A DNA stretch of 64,000 nt from Marinobacter salicampi (GCF_011074795.1 NZ_JAAMPF010000010.1:1-64000), one strand, 5' to 3'; shown: positions 7,458 through 17,657, counted from the first letter of the stretch. Notes: generated by a model from the sequence alone, not told the origin. Numbers and translations are program-made.

Positions 7458-7983
7458 GGCTGTGGCCGTGTGCGTGGGAATGACTTTGGCTCTCGCTATG
7501 ACTATGACTGGCGTGCCCATGGCTGTGCCCTTCCCCGGCTTTTGCGTAGGCGCCGGGTTCGGGGTCGAAGGGGGCCTGGTGGTGGGTCAGGGTGGCGCCC
7601 AGGCGTTCGGCCAGTTCTTCCAGTACGTGGTCGGGCGGGAAGCGTATCCAGCCTTGGGTGTCGCTGTTGCTGCCGATTTCGAGGCTTACGTGGCGGTTGC
7701 CCAGGTGGTAGCACAGGCGGGCCATGGGCAGGCCCGCGGCCAGGCTGGCGGTGACGACCGGTTCACAGGCGGCGCGTATGCGGACGATTTCGCCGCCCCG
7801 GGCCTGCAGGCATTCGCCTTCACGCAACACAGGGCCGCGGTCGAGGAAGAGGCCGACGTCGTGGTGATTGTCGGTGGTGGCCCTTAGGCGGCCGCGGATT
7901 CTGAGCTCGTACGGTAGGGTGAGGGTGTCGAAAATTTCAGCGGCTTCGACGTCGGTGCCCAGGCGTTCTGTGAGTTCCAGCAT
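7447..7983 (-). CDS. ureE: Urease nickel metallochaperone UreE
   Basis: UreE binds Ni2+ and hands it to the UreG/UreF/UreD complex. The 178-aa product has the UreE N-terminal domain (pattern L-T-L-P-Y-E-L-R-I-R-G-R-L) and a central domain with Y-H-L-G-N-R-H, the conserved nickel-site histidine region. The last 26 residues or so are almost all His, Ser, Gly and Ala (H-S-H-G-H-A-S-H-S-H), a nickel-storing tail. AAGGAG precedes the ATG at 7983. It lies 9 bp after ureC. Confidence 0.96.
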   Translation of the reverse strand: MLELTERLGTDVEAAEIFDTLTLPYELRIRGRLRATTDNHHDVGLFLDRGPVLREGECLQARGGEIVRIRAACEPVVTASLAAGLPMARLCYHLGNRHVSLEIGSNSDTQGWIRFPPDHVLEELAERLGATLTHHQAPFDPEPGAYAKAGEGHSHGHASHSHSESQSHSHAHGHSHEH

Positions 7984-7992
7984 GGTGGCTCC

Positions 7993-9696
<1,704 letters not shown>

Positions 9697-9728
9697 CAGT
9701 TTGCCTCGCTTGTTAGCGTTTGGTGTTC

Positions 9729-9836
9729 GGCCAGTCGGGTATGACTCTTCGGGAAACGCTCAAGCACATCCATGTGACGCTTGGGCTCCGCCATCCCTGG
9801 CTCCGCACATTCCCGAAGAGTCATACCCAACTGGCC
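9729..9836. repeat. Long-arm hairpin repeat B (ureB-ureC gap)
   Basis: The arms 9729-9754 and 9811-9836 are inverse complements at 25 of 26 positions. The centre begins AACGCTCAAGCACATCC and ends CTCCGCACAT. It is nearly identical to the centre of repeat A (6634-6730), while the outer arm sequences are unrelated to those of A. Confidence 0.85.
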
Positions 9837-9896
9837 CTCAAAGTCTTTCCCCGCCTTAAAGGCAAGCTTCCTGGAGGGCTACTCCCGGAACCCGCG

Positions 9897-10009
9897 GGAC
9901 AGGGCTTGGGGCCTCTTTCCGGGACCGTCTGCAGCCATGGATGGCTGCAGCCGAGCCCTACAGGGACGTATTCACGGGCGTGTCCCGGAAAGAGGCTCCA
10001 CGCCCTGGC
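9897..10009. repeat. Hairpin repeat C with a different centre (ureB-ureC gap)
   Basis: Imperfect arms of about 29 bp (9897-9925 and 9981-10009, sharing CCTCTTTCCGGGAC and its complement) enclose a centre. The centre contains a perfect 10-bp inner hairpin at 9929-9950 (CTGCAGCCAT, GG, ATGGCTGCAG). The centre is unrelated to that of A and B. I recall similar CTGCAGCCATGG-type sequences as frequent intergenic repeats in Marinobacter-like genomes. Confidence 0.75.
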
Positions 10010-10039
10010 CCTGGCACATATCCAAAGGCAACTCCGTCA

Positions 10040-10348
10040 CTAGTCCAGCGAACCCATAACATCCCCACGGAACCCGTAAATTGACCGTCCCCCTGAATAA
10101 GGAATCAACGTCACTTCCCGACTCTGGCCCGGCTCAAACCGTATGGCGGTGCCGGCGGCGACGTCGAGGCGGTAGCCGCGCGCCTTTTTGCGGTCGAACG
10201 TGAGCGCCGGGTTGGCTTCGGCGAAGTGGTAGTGGGAGCCGATCTGGATCGGTCGGTCGCCGGTGTTGGCCACGTCGATGGTGATGCGTTCGCGGCCCGC
10301 ACAGAGTTCGATGTCGCCGTCTTTTAGTTGGTATTCGCCGGGGATCAT
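10040..10348 (-). CDS. ureB: Urease beta subunit UreB
   Basis: This 102-aa non-catalytic subunit assembles with UreA and UreC. It starts M-I-P-G-E-Y and contains the family signatures [21 protein letters not shown] and [23 protein letters not shown] lies six bases before the ATG. It is 10 bp downstream of ureA. Confidence 0.98.
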   Translation of the reverse strand: MIPGEYQLKDGDIELCAGRERITIDVANTGDRPIQIGSHYHFAEANPALTFDRKKARGYRLDVAAGTAIRFEPGQSREVTLIPYSGGRSIYGFRGDVMGSLD

Positions 10349-10358
10349 GGTTCGCTCC

Positions 10359-10661
10359 TTAAACGATCGGGTTGTGGACAGTGACCAGCTTGGTGCCGTC
10401 CGGGAAGGTGGCTTCTACCTGGACTTCGTCGACGAGTTCAGCCACCCCTTCCATGACGTCGTCGCGGGTGAGGATTTCGCGGCCGGCGCTCATCATGTCG
10501 GCGACGGTGCGGCCTTCACGGGCGCCTTCCATTATTTCGGTGCTGATGAGGGCGACGGCTTCGGGGTAGTTGAGTTTCAGGCCTTTGGCTTTGCGGCGTT
10601 CGGCTAGCAGGCCTGCGGTGAAGAGGAGGAGTTTGTCTTTGTCTCTTGGGGTGAGTTCCAT
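10359..10661 (-). CDS. ureA: Urease gamma subunit UreA
   Basis: The 100-aa small structural subunit of urease. It begins [11 protein letters not shown] and carries [11 protein letters not shown] and [14 protein letters not shown], all diagnostic. GGAG lies six bases before the ATG. The preceding gap to ureD holds a cluster of REP-like repeats. Confidence 0.98.
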   Translation of the reverse strand: MELTPRDKDKLLLFTAGLLAERRKAKGLKLNYPEAVALISTEIMEGAREGRTVADMMSAGREILTRDDVMEGVAELVDEVQVEATFPDGTKLVTVHNPIV

Positions 10662-10710
10662 GGTTTGCTCCGATGTCTGGCGTTAGCTGTTCTTGTTTTG
10701 GTGTTGGTTT

Positions 10711-10902
10711 GGCAGGCCTTTGGCCTGCTCGAAAGCTGAAGCTTCCGCTACATTTCTATGGGTCCGGGTTGGTGCTTGCCGGCCTGGCGGGCTTTTGGCC
10801 CGTCGGGAAGCTGGAGCTTCCGGTGCATTCCTTTTGGTTCGGGTTGGTGCCCCGGTTGGCAGGCCTTTGGCCTGCTCGAAAGCTGAAGCTTCCGCTACAT
10901 TT
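10711..10902. repeat. Cluster of three REP-like repeats (ureD-ureA gap)
   Basis: Copies at 10711-10755 and 10858-10902 are identical over 45 bases. A diverged copy lies between them at 10786-10829, giving a period of about 73 bp. Each copy has a small hairpin (GCAGGCC, TTT, GGCCTGC in the outer copies) followed by GAAAGCTGAAGCTTCCGCTAC. The same 22-base core recurs at 32677-32698 and inverted at 32748-32769. Frames through this cluster on both strands give repetitive peptides and are not genes. Confidence 0.9.
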
Positions 10903-10930
10903 TTCCGCCGCTTCTGTGCATGGCCTTTGG

Positions 10931-11899
10931 TCATGTCAGCCAGATTCTGGGGATGCTGGCGGGTTTGCCGGTGAGTCTGGGGCGGAGGGTTTCCCAGGCT
11001 TTTTGGCATAGGGTCCAGGCTTCGTTTCTTTCGTGCCCCAGGTAGCGTAGGAGCAGGACGCCTCTTCTGCGGGTAACGGCCCAGCGGTGGTTGGCCGGGA
11101 GGGTTTCGCGCAGTGCTTCGATGGCTTCGGCTTCATCTTCCAGGCCGGCGGCCCAGAGAGTGGCTTGCACGGTGTTGCCGCCCTGACCCCATTTGCCGTG
11201 GAATCTGGGGTGTTTGGGGTCGAGTTGCTGGCGTTCCTGCCATAGGGGTTTGCCGTCGCGGGTGAGTTCGAATTTTTGTTCCAGCAGGCCGGTGGCGAAT
11301 GGCAGGTCGCTGGCTGGGCGGCCCAGGGCGAGGATTTCCCAGCCCAGGCATTTGGCGTTGCCGGTCAGGTGGATGCTGGTGGTCTGCTCCCCCTTTGAGC
11401 CGTTGAAGGCGAGGGTTTCTTGGGGCAGCCATTCCAGGGTGGCGCCGTCGGCGACCTTCAGGTACGCGTCCTGTGCCCAGGACACGCCGTGGCTGTCGGC
11501 TTTGTAGAGCTTGGCGGCCGCCGGGGTGGTCAAAAGCGCGTGGGTGTTCTTTTCCAGGGCGGCGTGAATGGTGAGTGCATCGCCGCTGACTAGCCCACCG
11601 GGCGGGTGCAGCAGATACACATGGCAGCAGCCGTGTTTTCCTTCCGGATAGAAGGGTCGCTGGACCCGCAGCGGGCCACGGTGGCGGGCGCGGGTCAGGC
11701 GGGTGATGGGCCGGGCCTTGCTGAGTTCCTCGTCGGCTCCCGGTTGCTCAAGGCGCGCGGTGTCGATGATGTGTTCGCTGCGGGCCTGGAAGCCAAGACT
11801 GATGAACGCGGCCCAGTGCCGGCCGGCGTCGAAGCGGTGGCCGGAGTCGTGGGCTTTGGGCACGGGCCCGGGGGTCGTGGGAAACATGTGAATAGTCAT
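10931..11899 (-). CDS. ureD: Urease accessory protein UreD (UreH)
   Basis: UreD is the scaffold that binds apourease and recruits UreF and UreG. The 322-aa protein has the family patterns G-P-L-R-V-Q-R-P-F-Y-P-E-G, H-P-P-G-G-L-V-S-G-D and T-T-P-A-A-A-K-L-Y. The start ATG at 11899 overlaps the stop of urtE (ATGA), linking the transporter and urease halves of the operon. The C-terminal half has R-Y-L-G-H, also typical. Confidence 0.96.
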   Translation of the reverse strand: MTIHMFPTTPGPVPKAHDSGHRFDAGRHWAAFISLGFQARSEHIIDTARLEQPGADEELSKARPITRLTRARHRGPLRVQRPFYPEGKHGCCHVYLLHPPGGLVSGDALTIHAALEKNTHALLTTPAAAKLYKADSHGVSWAQDAYLKVADGATLEWLPQETLAFNGSKGEQTTSIHLTGNAKCLGWEILALGRPASDLPFATGLLEQKFELTRDGKPLWQERQQLDPKHPRFHGKWGQGGNTVQATLWAAGLEDEAEAIEALRETLPANHRWAVTRRRGVLLLRYLGHERNEAWTLCQKAWETLRPRLTGKPASIPRIWLT

Positions 11900-12612
11900 A
11901 CGGTCAGGTGCTGTTTGATGAGTTCATCCGACAGCTCGGCGATCTCGCCGGTGGCCACGCGCCTGCCCCGGTCCATGATCACGAAGTTGTCGGCGTAGCG
12001 GCGGGCGAAGGGCAGCTTCTGTTCCACCAGCAGCACCGTGAGGCCGTCTTCTTCGATCAGGCGGCGGATGACTTCGCCGATCTGGGTGACGATGTTGGGC
12101 TGGATGCCTTCGCCGGGTTCGTCGAGGATCAGCAGGCGCGGTTCGATCACCAGCGCCCGGCCGATAGCCAGTTGCTGTTGCTGGCCGCCGGAGAGGTCGC
12201 CGCCGCGTCGGCTTTTCATTTCCTTCAGTACCGGGAAGAGCTCATAGATGCGCTCGGGGATCTTGCGGCTGCCATCGGACCGGGCGGCGAGGCCGGTGCG
12301 CAGGTTTTCCTCCACCGTCAGCAGCGGAAAGATCTGCCGGCCCTGGGGTACGTAGCCGATGCCCAGGCGGGCGCGGTCTTCCAGGCGCCGCTTGGTGAGG
12401 TCGGTATCGCCTTCGTACATCAGCTTGCCTTTGGCGGTGGTTTCCTCCCCCATCACGCATTTGAGCAGGGTGGTCTTGCCTACCCCGTTGCGGCCCATGA
12501 CGCAGGTGCACTGGCCCTTGGGGACGTCCAGTTCCAGGTCCCAGAGGGTGTGGCTTTCGCCGTAGTATTGATTGAGATTTTCAATTCTGAGCATCGCTCT
12601 TTCATTTGGCAT
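11896..12612 (-). CDS. urtE: Urea ABC transporter ATP-binding protein UrtE
   Basis: One of two ATPases of the high-affinity urea importer (LivF-like). The 238-aa product has Walker A G-R-N-G-V-G-K-T-T-L, signature L-S-G-G-Q-Q-Q and Walker B L-L-I-L-D-E-P. D-E-P-G-E-G-I-Q-P-N is typical of UrtE. The start is ATG 12612 with GGAGGA six bases upstream, sharing one base with the urtD stop (TGATG). An upstream open extension to 12897 only overlaps urtD. Confidence 0.95.
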   Translation of the reverse strand: MPNERAMLRIENLNQYYGESHTLWDLELDVPKGQCTCVMGRNGVGKTTLLKCVMGEETTAKGKLMYEGDTDLTKRRLEDRARLGIGYVPQGRQIFPLLTVEENLRTGLAARSDGSRKIPERIYELFPVLKEMKSRRGGDLSGGQQQQLAIGRALVIEPRLLILDEPGEGIQPNIVTQIGEVIRRLIEEDGLTVLLVEQKLPFARRYADNFVIMDRGRRVATGEIAELSDELIKQHLTV

Positions 12613-13436
12613 CAGGCTTCCTCCCCCAAATAAACCTTGATGACTTCCGGGTCGTTGGAGACCTGATCCATGGTGCCTTCCGCCAGCACACTGCCCTGGT
12701 GCAGTACGGTGACCTTGCGGGCGATGGAGCGTATGAAGCCCATGTCGTGCTCCACCACTACCACAGACTGTTTGCCGGCTAGGCTGATGAGCAGTTCGGC
12801 AGTGCGTTCCATTTCCTGCTCGGTCATGCCAGCGACGGGTTCGTCCACCAGCAGCAGGCGGGGCTTTTGCATCAGCAGCATGCCGATTTCCAGCCACTGC
12901 TTCTGGCCGTGGGAGAGGATGCCTGCCGGGCGCTCCCGCAACTCAGCCAGGCCAATGGTGGCCAGCACTTCGTCGATGCGGTCCCGGGCTTCGCCGGTCA
13001 TTTTCGCGGTCAGTGTGGGAAAGACTTTCTTGTTGGCGGCCATGGCCAGCTCCAGGTTCTCGAACACGGTCAGGGCTTCGAACACCGTGGGTTTCTGGAA
13101 CTTGCGGCCGATGCCGAGGCTAGCGATGTACGGTTCGCTCTTCATCAGCAGGTTATGGCGGCTGCCGAACCAGACCGAGCCGGAGTCGGGCCGGGTCTTG
13201 CCGGTGATGATGTCCATCATGGTGGTCTTGCCCGCGCCGTTGGGCCCGATGATGCAGCGAAGTTCGCCGTCGTCGATGGTCAGGCTGAGGTTGTTGATGG
13301 CCCGGAAGCCGTCGAAGCTGACGTTGACATCCTCCAGGTAGAGGATCGGACCGTGGCGCACATCCACCGGGGACTCGCTGGGGGTCAGGAAATCAAAGAC
13401 CCGGTCACGCTGGGCAAATTCGGTAAGCAGGCTCAT
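12612..13436 (-). CDS. urtD: Urea ABC transporter ATP-binding protein UrtD
   Basis: The second ATPase of the urea importer (LivG-like), 274 aa. Motifs seen: Walker A G-P-N-G-A-G-K-T-T-M, signature L-S-H-G-Q-K-Q-W (the LSHGQ variant is typical of UrtD), Walker B L-L-L-V-D-E-P and a switch His in V-V-V-E-H-D. AAGGAGG precedes the ATG at 13436, which overlaps the urtC stop by four bases. Confidence 0.96.
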   Translation of the reverse strand: MSLLTEFAQRDRVFDFLTPSESPVDVRHGPILYLEDVNVSFDGFRAINNLSLTIDDGELRCIIGPNGAGKTTMMDIITGKTRPDSGSVWFGSRHNLLMKSEPYIASLGIGRKFQKPTVFEALTVFENLELAMAANKKVFPTLTAKMTGEARDRIDEVLATIGLAELRERPAGILSHGQKQWLEIGMLLMQKPRLLLVDEPVAGMTEQEMERTAELLISLAGKQSVVVVEHDMGFIRSIARKVTVLHQGSVLAEGTMDQVSNDPEVIKVYLGEEA

Positions 13437-14581
13437 GCGGAGGCCTCCTTTGCCGGAGCGTCCGTTGGGCTTTCGTCATCATCTGAGCGCTTGCGGCGCT
13501 GCCTGAGCAGGCCGGCGATGCCCTGGGGCAGGAACACGGTGACCAGCACGAACAGGCCACCCAGGGCGAACAGCCAGGCGTCGGGCATGACACCGGTGAA
13601 CACGGTCTTGGCGTAGTTCACCAGGATGGCGCCGATGACCGCGCCATAGAGGGTGGCGCGTCCGCCCAGGGCGACCCAGACCACGATCTCGATGGAGAAA
13701 ATGGGCGAGAACTCGCCGGGGTTGATGATGCCCACCTGGGGCACATAGAGCGCGCCGGCCACGCCCGCCAGCATGGCGGAGACCACGAACACGAACAGCT
13801 GCACCCGCTCCACCCGGTAACCCAGAAACCGGGTGCGGGCTTCGGCGTCGCGGCAGGCGATACTCACCCGGCCCAGTTTGCTACCCACGATGGCCCGGCA
13901 GACGATGTAGCCGATTGCCAGGGCAATACCGGTGGCGATAAAGAGTCCGAACCGGGTGGCGTCGGTGCGCAGGTTGAAGCCCAGCAGGTTTTTGAAGTCG
14001 GTGAGGCCATTGTTACCGCCAAAGCCCATTTCGTTACGGAAGAAGGCCAGCATCAGGGCGAAGGTCAGGGCCTGGGTGATGATCGACAGGTAGACGCCGG
14101 TAACCCGCGACCGGAAGGCCAGGAAACCGAACACCAGGGCCAGCAGGCCCGGCGCCAGCAGCACCATGGCAAAGGCGAACCAGGCCATGTCAAAGCCCCA
14201 CCAGTACCACGGCAGCGAGTCCCAGTTCAGGAACACCATGAAGTCCGGCAGCACCGGATCGCCGTAGGTGCCCCGGTCGCCGATCTGGCGCATCAGGTAC
14301 ATGCCCATGGCGTAACCGCCCAGGGCAAAGAAGGCGCCGTGGCCCAGGCTCAGTATGCCCAGGTAGCCCCACACCAGATCCACCGCCACCGCCAGCAGCG
14401 CGTAGCACAGGTACTTGCCCAGCAGGGTGACGGTGTAGGAGCTCACGTAGAGCGCGTGGCCTTCCGGCAGCGCCACGTGAAGGATGGTCACAACCGCCAG
14501 GGCCGCGAACAGGATCCCCAGGAACAGTTGGGTGGAACGCTCATAGAAAGGCCGAGCCCACCAATATTTCATGTTATGCAT
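13433..14581 (-). CDS. urtC: Urea ABC transporter permease UrtC
   Basis: A 382-aa inner-membrane permease of the LivM type. It has about nine to ten hydrophobic helices. Family signatures are D-L-V-W-G-Y-L-G-I-L-S-L-G-H-G-A-F-F near residues 65-82, G-G-N-N-G-L-T-D-F and A-V-I-G-A-I-L-V-N-Y-A-K. The start is ATG 14581 with AAGGGA seven bases upstream. A charged tail (R-K-R-S-D-D-D-E) ends the protein. A 191-bp gap with a large imperfect inverted repeat separates it from urtB. Confidence 0.95.
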   Translation of the reverse strand: MHNMKYWWARPFYERSTQLFLGILFAALAVVTILHVALPEGHALYVSSYTVTLLGKYLCYALLAVAVDLVWGYLGILSLGHGAFFALGGYAMGMYLMRQIGDRGTYGDPVLPDFMVFLNWDSLPWYWWGFDMAWFAFAMVLLAPGLLALVFGFLAFRSRVTGVYLSIITQALTFALMLAFFRNEMGFGGNNGLTDFKNLLGFNLRTDATRFGLFIATGIALAIGYIVCRAIVGSKLGRVSIACRDAEARTRFLGYRVERVQLFVFVVSAMLAGVAGALYVPQVGIINPGEFSPIFSIEIVVWVALGGRATLYGAVIGAILVNYAKTVFTGVMPDAWLFALGGLFVLVTVFLPQGIAGLLRQRRKRSDDDESPTDAPAKEASA

Positions 14582-14596
14582 GCTGGTGTCCCTTCT

Positions 14597-14760
14597 GGCT
14601 AATTATTTGATTCACTGGGCCCCTGAACGACTTGAGAGCAAGGCGTAGGGGCGAAGGTTTGGTGGTTCCAAATCGAGGCGCTGCAACGCTGCTATCAAGG
14701 CGTTCAGGGGTCCCCGAAGGGCGTGGCGCTTGCGTCACGCAGTGGATTAAAGAATTGGCT
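14597..14760. repeat. Imperfect long inverted repeat D (urtB-urtC gap)
   Basis: 14597-14617 pairs with 14740-14760 at about 16 of 21 positions. An inner segment 14620-14629 (CCCCTGAACG) pairs exactly with 14701-14710. The enclosed centre of about 70 bases has no similarity that I see to the centres of repeats A-C. It fills most of the gap between two permease genes of one transporter. Confidence 0.6.
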
Positions 14761-14772
14761 AGACGGGACACC

Positions 14773-15930
14773 TTAGCCCTCTGCCGCACGGCCCTTCTGG
14801 GGAAAGAGTCCCTTCGGCCGTTTCTGGATGAACAGGATGATAAAGACCAGCACAATGATCTTGGCCAGAACGGCACCGGCCCAGGGTTCGAGCAGCTGGT
14901 TGATGGTGCCCAGCGACAGCCCGGCTATGAGCGTGCCCCACAGATTGCCCACGCCACCGAACACCACCACCATGAACGAATCGATGATGTAGTTCTGGCC
15001 CAGGTTGGGGCCGACGTTGGTGAGTTGTGACAGCGCCACCCCGGCCAGGCCGGCAACACCGGAGCCGAGGGCGAAGGTCATGATGTCCACCCGGGTGGCC
15101 TTGATGCCCATGGAGCGGGCCATGTTGCGGTTCTGAGTAACGGCGCGCACTTCCAGCCCCAGGCGGGTTTTGCGCATGATCAGCATCAGGGCGGCGAAAA
15201 CCACCAGCGCGAAGCCCAGCACATACATGCGATTGAGTGTCAGGGAGAGTGCGTCGTTGATGACCAGCGAGCCACTCATCCACTCCGGAGTCACCACGGT
15301 GCGGTTCTGGGGCGAAACGGCCGTACGTACCAGCTGCTGCAGGATCAGGCTGATGCCGAAGGTGGCCAGCAGGGTTTCCAGGGGCCGGCCCTTGAGAAAC
15401 TGGATAACGCTGCGTTCGATGATAATGCCGGCGGTGGCCGCTACCAGGAAGCCAGCGGGGATGGAAAGTATCAATGCCAGGCCCGGCTGGCCCGGCAGCA
15501 GTTGCTGCATGCCCCAGGTGGTATAGGCGCCCAGCATGATCAGTTCACCATGGGCCATGTTGATCACGCCCATCACACCGAAAGTAATGGCCAGACCAAT
15601 GGCGGCGAGTACCAGCACCGAACCCAGGGAGAGCCCGAAGTACAGGGTCTCGGCGGCGCTGTTGATTCTCAGTTTCTGCTCGATGGTTGCCAGTGCCCTG
15701 GTGGCTTCGGCGGCCAACTGCGGGTCATCACTTCGGGCGGCGATGTTGAGGGCGGCCCGGGCGCGGCTGTGGAGGCTGCCGGCCAGCACGTCGACGGCTT
15801 CAATATCGCCCTCACCCACCCGGTAAATGGCCAGGGCGGCTTCGATCCGGTCACGGACCCGGGCGTCTTCCTCCACTTCAAGGCGTTGCTCCAGTGGTTC
15901 TACCAGTGACGCCTCGACCTTGCCCATCAT
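14773..15930 (-). CDS. urtB: Urea ABC transporter permease UrtB, main part (split gene)
   Basis: This 385-aa frame holds part of the N-terminal helical-repeat region (A-R-A-A-L-N-I-A-A-R-S-D-D) and the full LivH-type membrane domain. The membrane domain starts at A-E-T-L-Y-F-G-L-S-L-G-S-V-L and includes F-G-V-M-G-V-I-N-M-A-H-G-E. Complete UrtB proteins that have the N-terminal periplasmic domain begin with a signal peptide. Here the signal peptide and first part lie in a different frame just upstream (15927-16193). The ATG at 15930 has no ribosome binding site and overlaps the upstream stop as ATGA. Inserting one base near CTGACGCC would join the two frames. The gene may be a frameshift mutant, a sequencing error, or translated through coupling or frameshifting. 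Confidence 0.85.
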   Translation of the reverse strand: MMGKVEASLVEPLEQRLEVEEDARVRDRIEAALAIYRVGEGDIEAVDVLAGSLHSRARAALNIAARSDDPQLAAEATRALATIEQKLRINSAAETLYFGLSLGSVLVLAAIGLAITFGVMGVINMAHGELIMLGAYTTWGMQQLLPGQPGLALILSIPAGFLVAATAGIIIERSVIQFLKGRPLETLLATFGISLILQQLVRTAVSPQNRTVVTPEWMSGSLVINDALSLTLNRMYVLGFALVVFAALMLIMRKTRLGLEVRAVTQNRNMARSMGIKATRVDIMTFALGSGVAGLAGVALSQLTNVGPNLGQNYIIDSFMVVVFGGVGNLWGTLIAGLSLGTINQLLEPWAGAVLAKIIVLVFIILFIQKRPKGLFPQKGRAAEG

Positions 15931-16193
15931 GTCTTCGGCGTCAGTACGATTACGATCTCACCGCTGTCCTTGATCTGGCTCAGGCGGTTATTACCGTAGG
16001 CATCCAGCCAGCTGCGGGCGCGCACATCACCACTGGTGGCGATGGCGTTGATGGCATCCTCTACCTGGGCGGGCCGGGCCTCGGCCAGGTTGGCCAGCAG
16101 CTCTTTGCCCGGATCTTCCTGATCCTGGGCTGCTACGGGGCTGATCATTGTCAGGGCAATAAGCAGTAGCGTGAGCGATCGAATGATGCTCAT
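15927..16193 (-). pseudogene. urtB: UrtB N-terminal part, separated by an apparent frameshift
   Basis: The 88-aa frame starts with a classic signal peptide (M-S-I-I-R-S-L-T-L-L-L-I-A-L ending P-V-A-A-Q) and continues with V-E-D-A-I-N-A-I-A-T-S-G-D-V-R-A-R-S-W-L, the helical repeat seen at the start of UrtB. AGGA lies seven bases before the ATG. It stops at TGA 15927-15929, exactly where the main urtB frame opens. On its own it would be a small exported fragment. Together the two frames total about 473 codons, in the range I expect for UrtB with its periplasmic domain. Confidence 0.75.
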
Positions 16194-16286
16194 GGTTCTG
16201 TCCTGTCGGTTTTTGGCGTGTTGCAGTCGTTCGTTGTACTAATCGACAAATACCCGGGGCAGCAGCGCCACCCCGGTTTTCAGGCC

Positions 16287-17597
16287 TTATTCGGCGTCTT
16301 CAGCAGCCATTTCGCCGGCGGAGGCACCGCATTTGCCGGTTTGAGTGTTAAAGGTTCCGCAGAACAGCGGCTTGCGCCAGTCGGCGATCAGGTCCTTGGA
16401 ACCTGGCAGGTAATCAGACCAGGCATCGCCAGCCACGGTAGACGGGGTCTCCCAGACCACGGAGAACTGGCCGTTGTCCTGGATCTCGCCGATCAGCACC
16501 GGCTTGGTGATGTGGTGGTTGGGCATCATGGCGGCGTAGCCACCGGTGAGATTGGGCACGGTTACACCGATAATGGCCTCCTTGACCGCGTCCACATCAG
16601 TAGTGCCGGCCTTCTTGATCGCCTCGACATACATGTTGAAGCCGATGTAGTGAGCTTCCATAGGGTCGTTGGTGACCGCTTCGTCGTCGCCGGTGTGCTC
16701 GACCCACTGGTCGATGAAGTCGTAGTTGGCGTCGCTGTCGACGCTCATGAAGTAGTTCCAGGCCGCAAGGTGACCAACCAGCGGGCCGGTGTCGATGCCG
16801 GAAAGTTCCTGCTCACCCACTGAGAAGGCGACCACGGGAATGTCGGAGGCAGCAATGCCCTGGTTGCCCAGTTCACGGTAGAAAGGCACGTTGGCGTCGC
16901 CGTTGATGGTGGACACCACGGCGGTCTTCTTGCCGGCGGAACCGAAGCTCTTGATGTCAGACACGATGTTCTGCCAGTCGGAATGACCGAAAGGCGTGTA
17001 GTTAATCATGATGTCTTCCTTGGCCACGCCCTGGTCCATCAGGTAGGTCTCAAGGATCTTGTTGGTGGTGCGCGGGTAGACGTAATCGGTGCCCGCCAGA
17101 ACCCAGCGCTCCACACCGATGTTGTTCATCAGGTAGTTCACGGCAGGAATCGCCTGCTGGTTGGGCGCGGCGCCGGTGTAGAAAACGTTCTGCGAGGATT
17201 CCTCACCTTCGTACTGAACCGGGTAGAACAGCAGGCCGTTGAGTTCCTCCACCACGGGCAGAACGGATTTGCGGGAAACAGACGTCCAGTTGCCGAAGAT
17301 CACGTCCACTTTTTCCTGGGCCAGCAGCTCGCGGGCCTTTTCAGCAAACAGCGGCCAGTCGGACGCCGGGTCTACCACCACGGCTTCCAGCTGGCGGCCG
17401 AGAACGCCACCTTTGGCGTTCTGTTGCTCGATCAGCATTTCCACGGTGTCTTTCAGCACGGTTTCACTGATGGCCATGGTGCCGGAGAGGGAATGCAGAA
17501 TGCCGACCTTGATCGGGTCTTCTGCGGCTACGGTGGATAAACTGATGGAGAGCGCTAGCGCAGAAAGACCAACTTTCACGGTTTTTTTAATAGTCAT
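16287..17597 (-). CDS. urtA: Urea ABC transporter substrate-binding protein UrtA
   Basis: The 436-aa periplasmic receptor that captures urea. It has a Sec signal peptide (residues 1-25, cleavage after S-T-V-A-A) and begins the mature part D-P-I-K-V-G-I-L-H-S-L-S-G-T-M-A-I-S-E, the UrtA/FmdD signature. Other typical patterns are F-G-N-W-T-S-V-S-R-K-S-V-L-P-V and L-F-Y-P-V-Q-Y-E-G-E-E-S-S. AAGGA lies eight bases before the ATG. It is first in the urt-ure operon and has an NtrC/sigma54-type control region upstream. Confidence 0.97.
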   Translation of the reverse strand: MTIKKTVKVGLSALALSISLSTVAAEDPIKVGILHSLSGTMAISETVLKDTVEMLIEQQNAKGGVLGRQLEAVVVDPASDWPLFAEKARELLAQEKVDVIFGNWTSVSRKSVLPVVEELNGLLFYPVQYEGEESSQNVFYTGAAPNQQAIPAVNYLMNNIGVERWVLAGTDYVYPRTTNKILETYLMDQGVAKEDIMINYTPFGHSDWQNIVSDIKSFGSAGKKTAVVSTINGDANVPFYRELGNQGIAASDIPVVAFSVGEQELSGIDTGPLVGHLAAWNYFMSVDSDANYDFIDQWVEHTGDDEAVTNDPMEAHYIGFNMYVEAIKKAGTTDVDAVKEAIIGVTVPNLTGGYAAMMPNHHITKPVLIGEIQDNGQFSVVWETPSTVAGDAWSDYLPGSKDLIADWRKPLFCGTFNTQTGKCGASAGEMAAEDAE

Positions 17598-17657
17598 GTT
17601 GTGCGTCCTTTATCCTCGTTAAAATCATGCGGATCGTCTAAATCGCACAAGGGTCTC

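Larger units (their letters stand above)
9697..10039. other. 343-bp ureB-ureC gap filled with two hairpin repeats
   Basis: No gene is present. Two adjacent long hairpins occupy most of the space: repeat B (9729-9836) and repeat C (9897-10009). Such a large gap between two structural subunit genes of one enzyme is unusual, since ureA, ureB and ureC are normally tightly spaced. Confidence 0.85.

Noticed and set aside
10673..11011. Open frames on both strands in the ureD-ureA gap with repeated A-S-A-F-E-Q-A-K-G-L-P-type peptides
   Set aside because: The repetitive peptides are simply the REP-like repeats translated; there is no ribosome binding site or domain.
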